DNA of 64,000 nucleotides from Brachionus plicatilis (lineage: Eukaryota > Rotifera > Eurotatoria > Ploima > Brachionidae), in contig QEOQ01000460.1 in the NCBI GenBank assembly GCA_010279815.1, positions 291,478 to 355,477 on the forward strand, read 5' to 3'. The translations under genes and the position numbers were made by a program. Of this stretch, positions 24,148 to 36,947 are shown in pieces. A model generated the notes under the pieces. It was not told where the DNA came from and did not search any database. It saw only the letters and a program-made list of their open reading frames with translations. Each line of letters begins with the position of its first letter. Position 1 is the first letter of the stretch.

Positions 24148-26450
24148 TTTTTTTCCAAAAAGCTTATAGAAAATTTTAGCAGATAATTTTTATGTTTTAT
24201 TTAAGTTTAAACAAGCATTTAAAAGTGTTGTAATTTGAGATTTTTTTTGAAAAGGTAATTAGATAATAACCTTTTGGGGGATCTAAAAAAATTACAACAA
24301 TTATTTGTTCAAAAAAGAATATTTGTTTTTAATGAAGAAATCGGCAACATACGCAATTTAAGATTTTAATTTAAATTTGACGTCAGCATAGAAATGACCT
24401 AAGCATTCTTAACAATTCTAAATAAAATTTATTAAAAATTTAATTCAATTAGACATATTTTCTAATCAAATAAATTAACGAAAAAAAATTTAATTTGTTA
24501 AAACACTTGGCTAAAGTATACACCCGGGACTTAAATAAAAGTTTGAATAATTAAACAACCTATTTCCTTATACGAAATCCTAAGAAAATTATTTGAAAAA
24601 AAGGTGAATTAAATGAGCCGGATTCGACCAAATCACTATGACAACTCTTTCTCATCAAAGCTCTTACTCGATTTCAACTTATTTCGTAATTAAAACTATC
24701 ACGTAATTATTGACTGAAAGGTCTATCGAGGATTAGTTGCCTAAATCGCTTCTTTTACGGCTACTCTAATCCTAAAATTGAATTAATTTTAATTCAATTT
24801 TTTAAATGTATCTTAAATGATACGCAAATTTTTTTGAATGAATCGTAATTTAATTTCTAATAATTTAATTAATCCTCGACTTAATCCAGTCCCTTGATAA
24901 AATACACCTGTTAAGGAGTCATTTTATGTAATTTAATTATTATTTTTTTCTCTCAAAATTGATTATAGAAAAAATAACAAAGAATAGATACCGGTGTGAA
25001 TGATATTAGTTGAGATTTGATTGATTGATTTTGTTTGAATTTTTTGAATCAAATTTTAAAATATGTCAAAAATTTAAGCTATCAAAAGATTTATCTATTT
25101 TGAAGTAGGCACAAAAAATTTAATCAGCAGCATAGTATTTTTGGAAGCGGCACCAGATTAGATAATAATCAAAAGTTAATCTTTCATCGTACAGAAAAAT
25201 ACAAATTTGAATTTTCTCTTTATTTAAATATTATTTTATCAGCAAAACTAGTTCATTTAAATTATACAATAAAAGATTAATTAAAATCTCAAAAATGTAC
25301 AATATTGTCTAATTGTTCACTGGTTATAAAAAAAAAATATTCAAAATTTTTTTTCGTATTTCAAAGAGTTATTCAGGTTCTGGTTTTAGTTCGAGTTTTT
25401 AATTGAATGAAACAGTATGAGCTCACATTGAAAAGAGAGTCGGGTGTTTACTTTATGAATTTGAAATTCAAATTGAAATCTTTTAACAAAATTTATTTAC
25501 TTAATTAACTTGATTTTTTTTCTTTTGTAAAATTTTACCAGTTTAAACAATTTGTTTAAATTATAGAACCTAAAATAACTAGAAATGAAATAATTTCGGA
25601 CTATTTTGCTTTAAAGTATAAGTTTTTTTTACCTTATTGCTCTTTTTAAATTTTCATATTTATTCATTCCGGTTTAAAATTTATTAGATAATAATTTGGA
25701 ATGCTAGATGGACTTACGTCTAGATTATTATTCATTAAACGATCGATAACAATTAATATCATATATTTTTAAATGTGAAAAGATTCTTTTTTTAATCTCA
25801 TAATTAAAAATAATAATGAGATTGAAATTTGGCTTTATTTTTTATATTTTTAGATGAAAGTTAATTGTTTAAAAGGGTCAAAACGTTTTTGTCAATTGAA
25901 TTTGCAAAAACCGATATAAATCACTGAAAACTAGCTTCCGTTTTTTATGGGAAAAAAAGGAAGAAATAATTTATCTAAATTAACGTGTAAGATCATTGAA
26001 ATGAAATAATTCTCGAATGTTTTTGAAAAAATCTTTATATTATCTTACTATTGACAATAATTTAACGTTTTTTGTTCTAAAAATTCTTATTTTTTTGTCA
26101 GATTTATTCTGAGTGCTTAAAAATTTTAGCCCATTGCTTATTAAATTTGCCCACAAGGAATTTTAGTTTAAATTTTAACAAGATCAGCCTTTAATTTTTA
26201 AATTTTTATCAAAAAAAATATAATTAAATTAAAAATTTTATTTCAAGAATTGTAAATAAGTTAAATCATTCAAAAAATATTGTGTATTCCGTAAATGTCT
26301 TGACTCAGAATTTACTTTTGGGCAAAGCTAAAGCTTAATTAAAACTATTAAAAAATTATGTAAAAAACATTTTTTTTGAAAATAATTTTTAGTTGAAAAA
26401 TAAACTACGAAATTTATTTAAAGAAAATTTTTTTATTTTTTTATTTTTAG

Positions 26451-26477
26451 AATAGAATTTTTCGCGCTCATGGCACG
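26451..26477 (+). other. Candidate alternative first or micro exon of FoxO
   Basis: A T-rich tract ending TTTTTAG precedes 27 bp that contain ATGGCACG directly before the donor GTAAGT. Spliced to the AG at 31276-31277, the ATG reads in frame into FoxO with a short extra N-terminus (MARYYEKS). This is structural evidence only. Confidence 0.25.
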
Positions 26478-27360
26478 GTAAGTTAAGAATACTAGCACAA
26501 AGTTTTTTCTCATGTAATTAGGCAATTGTGCTTTTTGCAAGCATGTCTTGGTCGTTGGCATTCCAATTTCAAAGTGTTTAAAATCCAAAAACTCATCCAT
26601 CTCGAAATTTTTGAATTTGGAAAAATCTGATTTTTGATATATTTGAAATGAGATTGCGGGATTTAAATAAAAAAGTCAATAAGTTTCATTCACATAGCCT
26701 CTAATCCTTTCAAATTGTCTCTTTATTTTGTCTATCTTAATCTAATTTAAATAAATTTTAACAGATAATGAGTGGTTAAATTAGACAAAATTTGCGTTTA
26801 GATTAGCCCATTGTTTTGATAGTCGTCTCTCGAAACCATGGTCAAATGTCTCAGTCAGTCAGTCGGTCGGTTAGCCAATGTTTTCGCTTGCTAATGTAAT
26901 GCACATTTAATGTTGCTTCAAACGCTTAAACTAATTAGGAAAAGCTAATTTTTTAAGTTTCGTTTCTCTTGTTAAAACCTAGTCGTATCGATTTTTTTCC
27001 TCAATTAAAAAAATTGAGGAAGAATTTTTTTTATTTTGGTTCGATAATGGTTTAATAAAAGTTTTAACTTTAAGTATTCATTAGTTGGTAAAGTTTCGAT
27101 TTCAATCCGGCTTTAAAAAAAAATTTGTGTTCGATTTAAATTTCATTAAAGTAAACACTGAATTAGCCAAAGAGGAATTAATTCTTTTTTTTTGTCGTAA
27201 TTTTAAATTTTGAATTTTTAATTAGCAAGTGGGATGCATCCGGATACCGAGGTATACGTCCTTCGGACTCACCTTAATAACCAGTTTGAACAAGATCTTG
27301 AATTCTAAACTATATTTGTTGGACACGTTTAAATTTTTTCAAGGGTTAGTACTAAATATA

Positions 27361-27390
27361 ACCGAGAGAGAGAGAGAGAGAAAGAAAAGT
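27361..27390. repeat. (GA)n microsatellite
   Basis: About nine GA dinucleotides followed by an imperfect GAAA run. The neighbouring 27400-27480 is less AT-rich and could be transcribed leader sequence. Confidence 0.8.
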
Positions 27391-30224
27391 TATTGTTCAA
27401 GTCAATAAGGAGCTGAAGAGCATTCGACAATTCGCGTTTCTAGTGTTTTAGTGTTTGTATTCAGGCTGAGAATAAAGAGGAGAGAATAATTAAAATTTGA
27501 AAGATTTGGGAATTATATAATTTTGAAGAGAATGAAGATGGAATACCATACAATTTTCTAGTTTTATAAAACTCGAAATTTTAAAAAGAAAACAAACTTG
27601 AGAAGAGTTTTTTTAAGTTTCTTAAGTATTTAAACCTCTAAGAGAGAAATAGTCAGATTCAAAGAATAAAAAAAATTTAAAACTTAAAGCCCGTTAAAAA
27701 TTATACAAACACACTGGTGTTTTATTTTTTTTTATTTAAATTAACTTTATAATTTAATTTGACCAAGTTTGAAATGAAATAAAAGTGATTTATTGACGTA
27801 GGTTCGAATTTTGTAAAAATTAAATACCTATTTGTAATGGATATTTAATTTTCTAAATTAAACGGCCTTTAAAAATTAATTATTATTTTTAGGTTCACTC
27901 AAGGCTATTTTATATCTTTTAATTAATTTCCAGCATATTTTTTATCTTTTTAATTTATGCACCTTTTTATATAATTTAAAAATTTCAATTTATTAAATTA
28001 GAAAAATAAATAAAGCAATTTTTTTCTTTCCAGTTAAACAGAGAAAACCATCTGCAGAATTTTTTTTAAGTTTTTACCAAGGATATAAATTAGTTACTCA
28101 GACTTATTGACGCAAATGAATTAGCTGTTTTATTGCAACAAAAAAAGGAATTCTTATTTTAACTTTTTAATAAAAATTAAAGACACCTAAGCTTAAGCTA
28201 AATTTTTTTATTTATTTAAAAATTAACTTGTGAGATTAGTCCGGGCGGCTATCTAGCCTTCATTTAAAATCAACTTGAATTCTTTAATTTTTTTAGATTT
28301 CAAGTGGCTTCTTGAATTTTTGGTCTTTAAAATAATTCTCATCCAAATATTCAGCCATTTCTTTGCGATTGAAGTTTGATTTAATAAAGGACATAAATCA
28401 CTAGCTTAGAGTAAATAGCGCAAATGAAATGATTGTTTTTATGAGAAAACAATTATTAAAATTTGATCTTTTAAAGCTCGAACTTATTAAACTGTACAAG
28501 GATTTTTCTATTTTTGAAAAAATTCTCCTGTGACTTCACAAGGTCTTAAATAAAGAAAATTAAATTTTTATTTAGAATTTTAAAAGTGATAATAGAATTT
28601 GATTATGTAATGGTGAATATTTGTACAAAAAAAAATATTTCAACACCTTTTTTTTTTTTTTCTAATGTTAGAATTGAAGTGTACACTTGTATTAATTTAA
28701 AACTTAAACACAACCTTTTTGGCTAGATAAATTGCTCTAGGTGCAATTTTATTCGAATGTCATATGTCAGTAGAATAGATGCGGGCAAAATAAGAAGTAG
28801 TAGAAAAAAAATTAGAATTTGTTGTTGTTGTGATTTTGGAATATCACTTTTTATTTATTTGAACAAGATTTTATTTAATATCTAAATTTCGACAAAAACA
28901 TAAAAGAAATATTTCGACTGAAAGTATTGGTTTACAGGTGTATATCAAAGATATGGTATGTGTTTAGACTAATTAGTATATCTGGATTAAATCGATATTA
29001 AAGGTGATCTATCTTATTTTCAAATTTGATTAAATTTTCATGCTTCGAATATTTTTGTGAAAATGTTTTAAAAAAAATAAAGTATTTTTTGATATTTGCA
29101 TTTAATGTCTGGATATTGGGAGATTTTAAGTTCCAAGGTAAGTCACAATTCTGTCTGTAATGTAAACAAAATCGATAATCAAGCGCCAGTTAGAATTTTC
29201 TTATCCGCAAATAGCTTAAGAAGCAATTGATCCTGTTTTACGGCTAACCAAATAAATAATTAACTTGTCGATTTAAAAATGCTCACCTCTGGGTCTGAGC
29301 TAATTTAATTGCCTAAAAACAAATTTTAAATCAAATAAAAACTTTATGCCTGCTTTTTATTTTAATTTCTTCTATTAAAAATCAATAAGCGCGCTTACGC
29401 CATTCGAACCAAGATAGGCGATCCGATCGTGTAGGATACTGGTAATTGAGATGCCAATTAGAACCAATGTTGATTGAAATTTTAAACTAGAGTAACCAAA
29501 TATTTTACCTAATAGTTTAAATTTATCTATTTAATATTTGATGCAGCTACCGAGAGACAAACGACTCTCATTTTAAAGCTTGAATGAATTGAATATTAAT
29601 GGGAAGAGAAAGTTTTGAGTTTTTTTTTTTTTTTTGCTAAGTTGTCATTGTGCAAGAAATAGTTATCTAATCTAATTTTTATTTGATTTGTGTGTGTGTG
29701 TGCTCGCTTACCTTGGTTCGTTTTAATTATGGTTTTTTAATTAAAATATAAATTTTAATTAATAACCAGTAGAACCGTGCAAGAAGACTCAAAGTTTTGG
29801 AGCGAATCATACAAACAAACAAAAAGTGGATGATTTAAATGTTAGCCCCTTCTCTATTTGTGGCCAAGTTGGCATTTTTTTCTTCTTTTGAGTCGAGATT
29901 TCTATTTTGCCAATATCAAAGATTAGATTCACTTGGTTGATTTTTAATTTTAATTTTTTTTTGATTGTTGTTGTTGCTAATAATCGGTTTTGAATCCGAT
30001 TTTTAATTACTAACTCAAACAAATTGAATTTTTCGATTTATCTACTTTTTTTTCTTTTTTTAGAAATTTTCTCCTTTCATAGATCCTTGTAGTTTGGCAA
30101 TTTTTTTCTCATTCAAAGCGATGAGATAATTTTTCTTCTAATTAAGTCACAATTAAAATTCCATTTGAAAATATTTTCTACTTGAATTGATTTTGTAAAG
30201 CAAACTTAAGGAAATTTAGGCAAG

Positions 30225-30960
30225 CGCATCCCGGCATTATTCGAAGCACCATGCCCATTGCCGTGGCGCACTGTTGTCACAATGACTGCCAATCTCACAA
30301 TTAATTTGATCAATGGGCAAAAAGAAAACCAATGCGAATTTTACCTAGAGCTGATTCAGTGACAAATTGAGATATGTAAAAAAATTGAAAAAAAATTTAT
30401 TGATAACCGACAGGCACGGCTAAGTATTATCATTTATTTAGGTGAATTAAATTCATGCCAAATCTCATCGAAATTTAGGTTCACATGCAAATCGGTGCAG
30501 ATCAAAAAATTAAATTTTTTCATTTTTATTTTTAGATTACATAATTTGAGTTTTAAATTTCAGTTAAATCAAGTTTCGGTCTCCAAAGAGACCTGGAAAT
30601 ATCAAAGTAATTATCTTTGAAATCACAGAAAAAAATCTACCAGAATCTTTTTTTTTTCTATCGATTTGAAGAACCCTGCTGCAATTAAAAGTTAAGGGTG
30701 TAAATTATCTGCTAATTTAAGTGCATTCCGAGAAGAAACAAACTTAATTATTTATCATTATCATAAAAAGCATTCGATCAGGCCTAATCAAAGTCGCATT
30801 AATTGGGGAACAATGCCGATTAGAGACACTAAGAGAGAGATGAATTTAGAAGAGATAATGAATTTCTAATCTATTTTGCTTTAATTTATTCTCTGATCCA
30901 TTTGTGTCGCGGAGATTTCGTCAGAGTTAATGTAACCAGCAATTCCGTATCATTTAGAGG
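30225..30960. promoter_or_regulatory. Candidate cis-regulatory island upstream of FoxO
   Basis: This segment is markedly less AT-rich than its surroundings yet has no open frame. It carries an octamer ATGCAAAT, ATTAATT/GATTAGA homeodomain-like cores, AACAATG SOX-like sites and CCATGCCCATTGCCGTGGCGC. It ends about 330 bp before the FoxO start. Enhancer or proximal promoter is an inference from composition and motif density. Confidence 0.3.
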
Positions 30961-31293
30961 AGGAAAAAAAATATTGAAACAATAAAAACAGATAATGGAT
31001 TTTAATTGAATCAATTAAAAGTTTTTAAAGCAAAATTTTTCGGAAAAAAAATTCTCAAATTTCCTCAAAAAAAAAAAAACTTTGTTTTTTTTGTTGCCAT
31101 TCTCATAAATCATTAACAGTTAATTGCTTAGATAAACACAAGCACTCGAGTGTAACCTTTAGCTATGTAGCTATTTTTTCCATCTCGGCACCTGAATCGT
31201 TAAAAACCCACTTACTTCCAACACAAAAAGAAAGAATCATTTAAATTATTTTTTCCATTGTAGAATCACAATTTTAGATATTATGAAAAAAGC

Positions 31294-33528
31294 ATGACTT
31301 CGAATCTGAATGGCAGTGATCCTTTTTATCAGAATTCATTTAGTGGTACTTTTGCATCGGGTCAATACTTTTTGGACAATAACCAACTGTTACAACTAAA
31401 CTACCAGCCAGTATTCGAGGACCCCGAATGCAAAAAGCAAAAATTGCCCGAGGACCAAGCTGATCCGGAGGCCAAGCGGCTCAAGACAACAGACAGTAGG
31501 GAATTTGGCTATTTCGGGGCGCCTCCGCCCCAATCTCTGGGCTCCAACTCTCCACCATCCTCGAACGAGTCCTCGTCGCCCAACTACCCACTCAACCAGC
31601 AATACCCGTTCAATTTCGCCGACTTCAACAACCAAAAGCCCTTTCCAACCATCATCCAGACCACGGTCATCGACGATCTAAACCGCGTCGACAATGTTTA
31701 CATAAAAAAGTCCAAAAGAGATCCCATTGCCGAATACGACGCCGAATTGGCCGAGTCAATTGAGTTTGAACTTGGCCTCAAGAAACAAAATGGACCTAGG
31801 TAAAATAGAAAAAACTCTTGCAAATTAATTTCTAATAAAACTTTTGTAAAAATATTTTTTATTTTAATTTAATTTTTATTTTTTTATTTTTTTAGAAAAA
31901 ATTCATGGGGTAATTTGTCCTATGCCGAGCTAATCACCAGAGCCATTGAATCAAGTGCCGAACAAAGGTTGACTTTGTCTCAAATTTACGACTGGATCAT
32001 AAAGTACGTTCCATATTTTAAAGAAAAGTTTGACCGAACCAGCAGTGCTGGATGGAAGAACTCGATAAGACACAACTTGTCATTACACAACAGATTCATC
32101 CGAGTTCAGAATGAAAGCTCGGGCAAGAGCTCCTGGTGGATGATAAATCCAGACGTGAGCAAATATGCAATAAATTCAAGTGGTCAAGAAGATTTGATCA
32201 TGGACAATTACAAGGGCAAGACAGACAAGACAAAAACAGATGAAATCAAAGTGAAAAAGTCACGACGTCACCCCACTGAGGCACAGTTTGACGANNNNNN
32301 NNNNNNNNNNNNNNNNNNNNNNNNNNNNNNNNNNNNNNNNNNNNNNNNNNNNNNNNNNNNNNNNNNNNNNNNNNNNNNNNNNNNNNNNNNNNNNNNNNNN
32401 NNNNNNNNNNNNNNNNNNNNNNNNNNNNNNNNNNNNNNNNNNNNNNNNNNNNNNNNNNNNNNNNNNNNNNNNNNNNNNNNNNNNNNNNNNNNNNNNNNNN
32501 NNNNNNNNNNNNNNNNNNNNNNNNNNNNNNNNNNNNNNNNNNNNNNNNACCGAACCAGCAGTGCCGGATGGAAGAACTCGATAAGACACAACTTGTCATT
32601 GCACAACAGATTCATCCGAGTTCAGAATGAAAGCTCGGGCAAGAGCTCCTGGTGGATGATAAATCCAGACGTGAGCAAATATGCAATAAATTCAAGTGGT
32701 CAAGAAGATTTGATCATGGACAATTACAAGGGCAAGTCAGACAAGACAAAAACAGATGAAATCAAAGTGAAAAAGTCACGACGTCACCCCGCTGAGGCAC
32801 AGTTTGACGACAAGACCAAAAAAACCAAGCCAAAATGCGTCAAAAAGGCCAAAAATGCCAAAAAACCCGAAGCAAAAGCGGAAAAATTGGACATTTCGGC
32901 AGTGGATTCGCCCGTGTCGCCCTCAAATTTCAGCCTCTCAAACAACATTCTTCGAACGGCCCTGCAAAAGCCGTCCAACACTCCACCGACTCCCACAGCC
33001 ACTCCAAGCGTCACCTACAGATCTTACACCGGAGACTTTTACCAAAACTCAATGCCGTATCCATCCTCGAACCTCGCTGATTATTCATACCAAAACAATG
33101 GCCTTAACAAAAGCTCACAATACTACAATTATCAATGTTTAAGCAATAATCAATCTTATTCCAAGGGCTATGTGATGCCGCAAATGAACAGCTCGAATTT
33201 GTATTTTAACCAAAGTTACCAGAAAGCAGCCAATGTGTCATCGCCAGTGTCCACGGCATCGACCACGTCTACTGCGTCCACCTCTTCGTATGATCTCAGT
33301 AACAGGCTGAATAAAACGGGTCAACAGAGCTTGCCAATGACTCCATCAAGCTTAAATAATTCGGTGATGAACACAACACCAGTCGCCGCATACGATGACT
33401 TTAATGATCTGTTCAAGAGCCAAACGAATAGCAGCGCCGGTCAGACCAGTTCGTATTCTGTTTATCAAACAAATCAAATGACCAATGTCACAAATTCGGC
33501 TCCAATTGGGTGTTTTTATGGAAATTAG
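31294..33528 (+). CDS. foxo: Forkhead transcription factor FoxO
   Basis: Exon 1 is 31294-31799 and exon 2 is 31896-33528 (96-bp intron at the edge of the forkhead domain). The forkhead reads [38 protein letters not shown], then the FoxO-type insertion [20 protein letters not shown] and [12 protein letters not shown]. The extra residues before SSAGWK and the WGNLSYA start are FoxO characters. A basic Lys-rich tail ([19 protein letters not shown]) follows, then a Ser/Thr/Asn/Tyr-rich C-terminus ending near [12 protein letters not shown]. The known role is DNA binding downstream of insulin/PI3K signalling in stress, metabolism and lifespan. An N gap (32295-32548) interrupts exon 2, and the 262 bp on each side are the same sequence, so the apparent second half-forkhead is most likely an assembly overlap. 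No RxRxxS/T Akt site is visible in the assembled protein. A short acceptor tract before the ATG suggests a 5' UTR intron. Confidence 0.9.
32033..32810. repeat. 262-bp duplicate flanking a scaffold gap inside FoxO
   Basis: 32033-32294 and 32549-32810 align base for base with four substitutions and directly abut both sides of the 254-N gap. This is the pattern of two overlapping allelic contigs that were not merged. Confidence 0.9.
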
Positions 33529-36100
33529 ACAAATTAAAGGAAATTTAGTTTTTTTTTTTTAAATGTTTTTTTTTTTGTAAATAACTTTGTTTTTGAGCGA
33601 TTTGTTTTTATCTTGTTCCGTTTTATATTATTTTTAGATTATGTTCTCATTCGATGCCAAGATCAAAAACAAGAAATCAGAAAAATTTATTTTTAAAACA
33701 AAAATTTTAATATTTAAAATTTATTTAATCAAATTAAGTTTAATAAATTTTTTTTCAAATTACGTTTCAAACTATTTTTTCGACGCGTTGGTTTAATTTA
33801 TGGTTTTGGAGATTTATTTTTCACAATAAAGGTTTCCAAAAAATACTTAAATTCAATGACAAAAGAAATCTTGTTTAGAATTTAAAAGGTTTCTTGAAAA
33901 CTACTTGAGTGGTTTCTAACTAAAAATAAAGTACCAAGATTTTTCATATTTTATTTTTTTAAAGAAGCCTAAAACTTGAATTTTCTGAGAAGATAGAATC
34001 AAAAAGTTTGAACTTTTACGACAATTTTCTAACCTATTTATTGCATAAAGCCAAGTTGAATATTTAATTAACTAAAATCAAATAGTAATATCTAAATCGC
34101 AATTAGAAAAAAAATTCAAATTGAGAAGTTAGTTTATTAAAAAAACAATTAATTATTTAAAATATATTGATTTCGCATAAACAAACAATTTGAAATTTTT
34201 TCTCATGAACCCAATAAGTTAAATTAGATTTTGAAAAATTTTTAATTTTTAGCTCATTTCTTTGAAAACTGTTTATCAAAAATTCAAAAAGTTAACTGCA
34301 CACCGAACAAATTTAAACAAATAAAAATAAATGCATTCAATTCACTTGTTATTAAGAAAATAAACAAATTTTTTTTATATTTTCACATTAGAAATTAAAG
34401 GATTGATTCTTTTTTCTCAAAATTTTGATTCAAATATTTAAAAATTTTCAATTGGATTTTTTGTAGCTTAAGCATTAATGGAAATAAATGATATTAATTC
34501 AAAAATTTAAAATGAATTTAAGCAAGTCTTATGAGACATTTTATGTTTTTATTTGGTTTATTTTCGCGATCACGTTTGTAAAAAGAAATATTTAATTGAT
34601 GAATCTTATTTTTAACTTTAAAATAAGATAAGAAAAATATTGAATGCCTTTAGGGTTAGGGACTTTTTTTATTTTTCTGAAAAAAATAATTTTAGATATA
34701 TTGCTTTATTTATCATCGCCGAATCGGGCGTAATTTTTGAAATAAATAAATAAAAAGTATTGCTTTTTATAATTGTAGTTTATTAAGTGATTTTTCCCTA
34801 AGCATCTGATAAAATTTTATTTTTTGCGAATTCAGTTTTCGATTTTAGTTCACATGAGACATCCATTGCATAAAAAATAACCAAAATTTAAAACATTTGG
34901 CTCAGAACCTACGACTTTTCGTTAGTGAGCATTAACTATTGATGCATTCAAATATTTAGATGAATTTGTCACAACCCTGCTCTAATTATGTAAATTTGTT
35001 TAAGTGAAAATATTTAAAAATTTTTTTTAAATAACTACATTCTAAATATCATAATCATTGAAAGAAATCATCTAAATAATTAAATTTAAACTAATTTTTT
35101 GGCAAACTCATTAGAATTTAAATATCATATTTTAACTAATGCATGATTTTGAAAAAGCATTTGATCTAATTTAAGAGCTTGGTTGAATAATTATCAAATA
35201 AAAAGATTTTAATTTGATAACTCTAAATAAAGACAAAATATTTTGTAATGATTCATAATTTATAAATTTTAATTGAAAAAATATGCATACTCGAATTTAT
35301 AATTTAAAAACTGGAAAATCAATTGATGTCAAGAATTCTTTTTTTCTAATCTTATTGATAAATGCAAAAGATGAATGACTGTTACCTTGAAGCTTTTAAA
35401 TATCTACAATGATTTAAAAATGTTTAATATTTTTATTAAAATAAAATAAAACCAACTTAAATTCCAAATTATTTTTATTAAATAGCCTGCCAATAAAAAA
35501 AAGAAATATCATTAATCACTTCACTTTAAGAAAATGAATGCTAAGATTAATTGGAAATATTTGATTAAAATATTGTTGCTTGGGCGACATTAACAACAAT
35601 CGTCGACAAAAAAATGGAAAATTAATATATAAAATTTTAATCTTTTTTAAAATTCTATTTTCAAAATTGTCATTGTTTTTTTTTATCTTGTTTCCTAATG
35701 CTTATTAAAAAGAGGATTTTGACATTATAATAAATTAAGATACGATTCAAATAGTTGCACGAATATAATTCCAAAATCATTTAAAACTATTTTTAATCGT
35801 ACTCAATTCAAATCAGTTTAAATTTTAAAAATTCATTAAAGATCAAATTTAGGAAAATCAGAATCATACGAATTTATTAATCAGATAAAAAAAAAATTAT
35901 GGTAATCTGGTCAAAAGAGTTTATGTGTTAAAAGGGTGACTGAATTTGAAAACCCCCTATTTCTTCTCCATTTTTAAAGCAACCTCCTTAAATAATATCT
36001 TATTATGTAGAACTCGAGGAGAGGAATTGAATGATATGTGTGATATATTTTTAAAAAAATTCGTAACATGCTCTTTTTTCTAGGGCTTCATCTAATGGGG
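33529..36100. other. FoxO 3' UTR and AT-rich intergenic DNA
   Basis: AATAAA near 33823-33828 (CACAATAAAGG) may end the FoxO transcript. Beyond it I see only AT-rich DNA, apart from the small LINE tail at 34699-34767. Confidence 0.4.
34699..34767 (+). mobile_element. Extremely 5'-truncated LINE/SINE tail with 9-bp target duplication
   Basis: About 50 bp consisting of a hairpin (CGCCGAATCGGGCG), TAATTTTTG and an AAATAAATAAATAAAA tail, flanked by TATTGCTTT at 34699-34707 and 34759-34767. It looks like target-primed insertion of only the last bases of a retroelement. Confidence 0.55.
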
Positions 36101-36109
36101 TTATTTTTA

Positions 36110-36640
36110 GGGCTTAAAAGGTTAAATATATTTAACCCTATTGGTCCGAAAAATCACCTAATTAGTCCAAATAATATTTCATTTAACCCATTTAACCGAA
36201 TAAGACTATAAAAATGCAGTTACGCTATTTTTTAATAATTAAAAAATTGTAAAATTATTTTCTCTCTTTCTCACTCTCAAAAATTTTTTTTTTCCAAAAC
36301 CAAGTTTTTAGAACATAAAAAAAAGCAAACGGATTAAAAATAAGCTAAAAATGTCACAGGACAAAAAAATTCAATCTAAAAAAATAATTACACTTATCAA
36401 AATCTAAAAGACGCAATAAGTGATGTAAATAGTAATAAGCTAAATCGATCTCAAGTCGTGAACGGAATTCCAAGACAAACGCTTGTTAATCATTTAATTA
36501 ATCAAAATTCCAAAATTTTCTTCCTTAATAGGTCAAATGGGTTAAAAGGGTTAAAATTCTGTTTTTGGGGTTAAATTTCTGGGCAATTATAAACAATTTA
36601 GGGGTAACCTGGTTAACCCTTTTTGACCCTCACATAATTA
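36110..36640 (+). mobile_element. Pogo/Tigger-like DNA transposon remnant with HTH-psq fragment
   Basis: From an ATG at 36351, and after one frameshift, the sequence encodes YQNLKDAISDVNSNKLNRSQ followed by VVNGIPRQTLVNHL. This matches the pipsqueak/CENP-B type helix-turn-helix at the N-terminus of pogo-like transposases (…LxxAIxxV…GIPxxTLxxHL). The rest of the transposase is absent. AGGGCTTAAAAGGTTAA at the left and the inverse of AGGGTCAAAAAGGGTTAACC at the right could be diverged terminal repeats. GGGTTAA motifs recur throughout. Confidence 0.55.
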
Positions 36641-36681
36641 ACCACGGAGCTAAAGGGGTTATTCAAAAATTTCGGGAAAAT

Positions 36682-36755
36682 TGGGTGACCATTTTTGTTT
36701 AAGTTTTTGAACAAAATGGGTGCGAAATAATCACTAAAAAAAATATGGTCACCCA
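36682..36755. repeat. Foldback with TGGGTGACCAT arms
   Basis: TGGGTGACCAT (36682-36692) is perfectly inverted as ATGGTCACCCA (36745-36755). Inside, CATTTTTGTTT...AACAAAATGGG forms a second inverted pair. It is probably a small MITE. Confidence 0.5.
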
Positions 36756-36947
36756 TTTAGACTAGGATACCATAATGGTTCTTATAATCTTTTATTAGAT
36801 AACATAAGGTAAAGTGAATTTTAATTTAAAAATTTTTTTTTAAATTAAAATTCACAAAAAATGGGTAAAAAAATATTAAAATTTTTATTTTAATTTCGAA
36901 AACTTAAAAGCTTGAAATAATACTCTTAGGTTCTTTTATTAAAGAAA

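Larger units (their letters stand above)
24148..31293. other. 7.1-kb intergenic/upstream region of FoxO
   Basis: No long coding exon is found. It contains a GT...AG-bounded 27-bp candidate microexon (26451-26477), CAGT repeats near 26853, a (GA)n run near 27363, a (TG)n run near 29690, and GC-richer islands at 29385-29470 and 30225-30500. Because the FAS1 gene points left and FoxO points right, it probably holds both promoters and FoxO enhancers or 5' UTR exons. Confidence 0.45.

Noticed and set aside
32246..32615. Open frames made largely of unknown residues
   Set aside because: They run across the N gap inside FoxO and have no meaning.
32033..32810. Tandem forkhead domains in FoxO as a biological novelty
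   Set aside because: The exact abutment to the gap and near identity point to unmerged alleles.
36110..36640. GGGTTAA repeats as interstitial telomeric DNA
   Set aside because: The units are dispersed and imperfect, not in tandem, and are better explained as part of a transposon.
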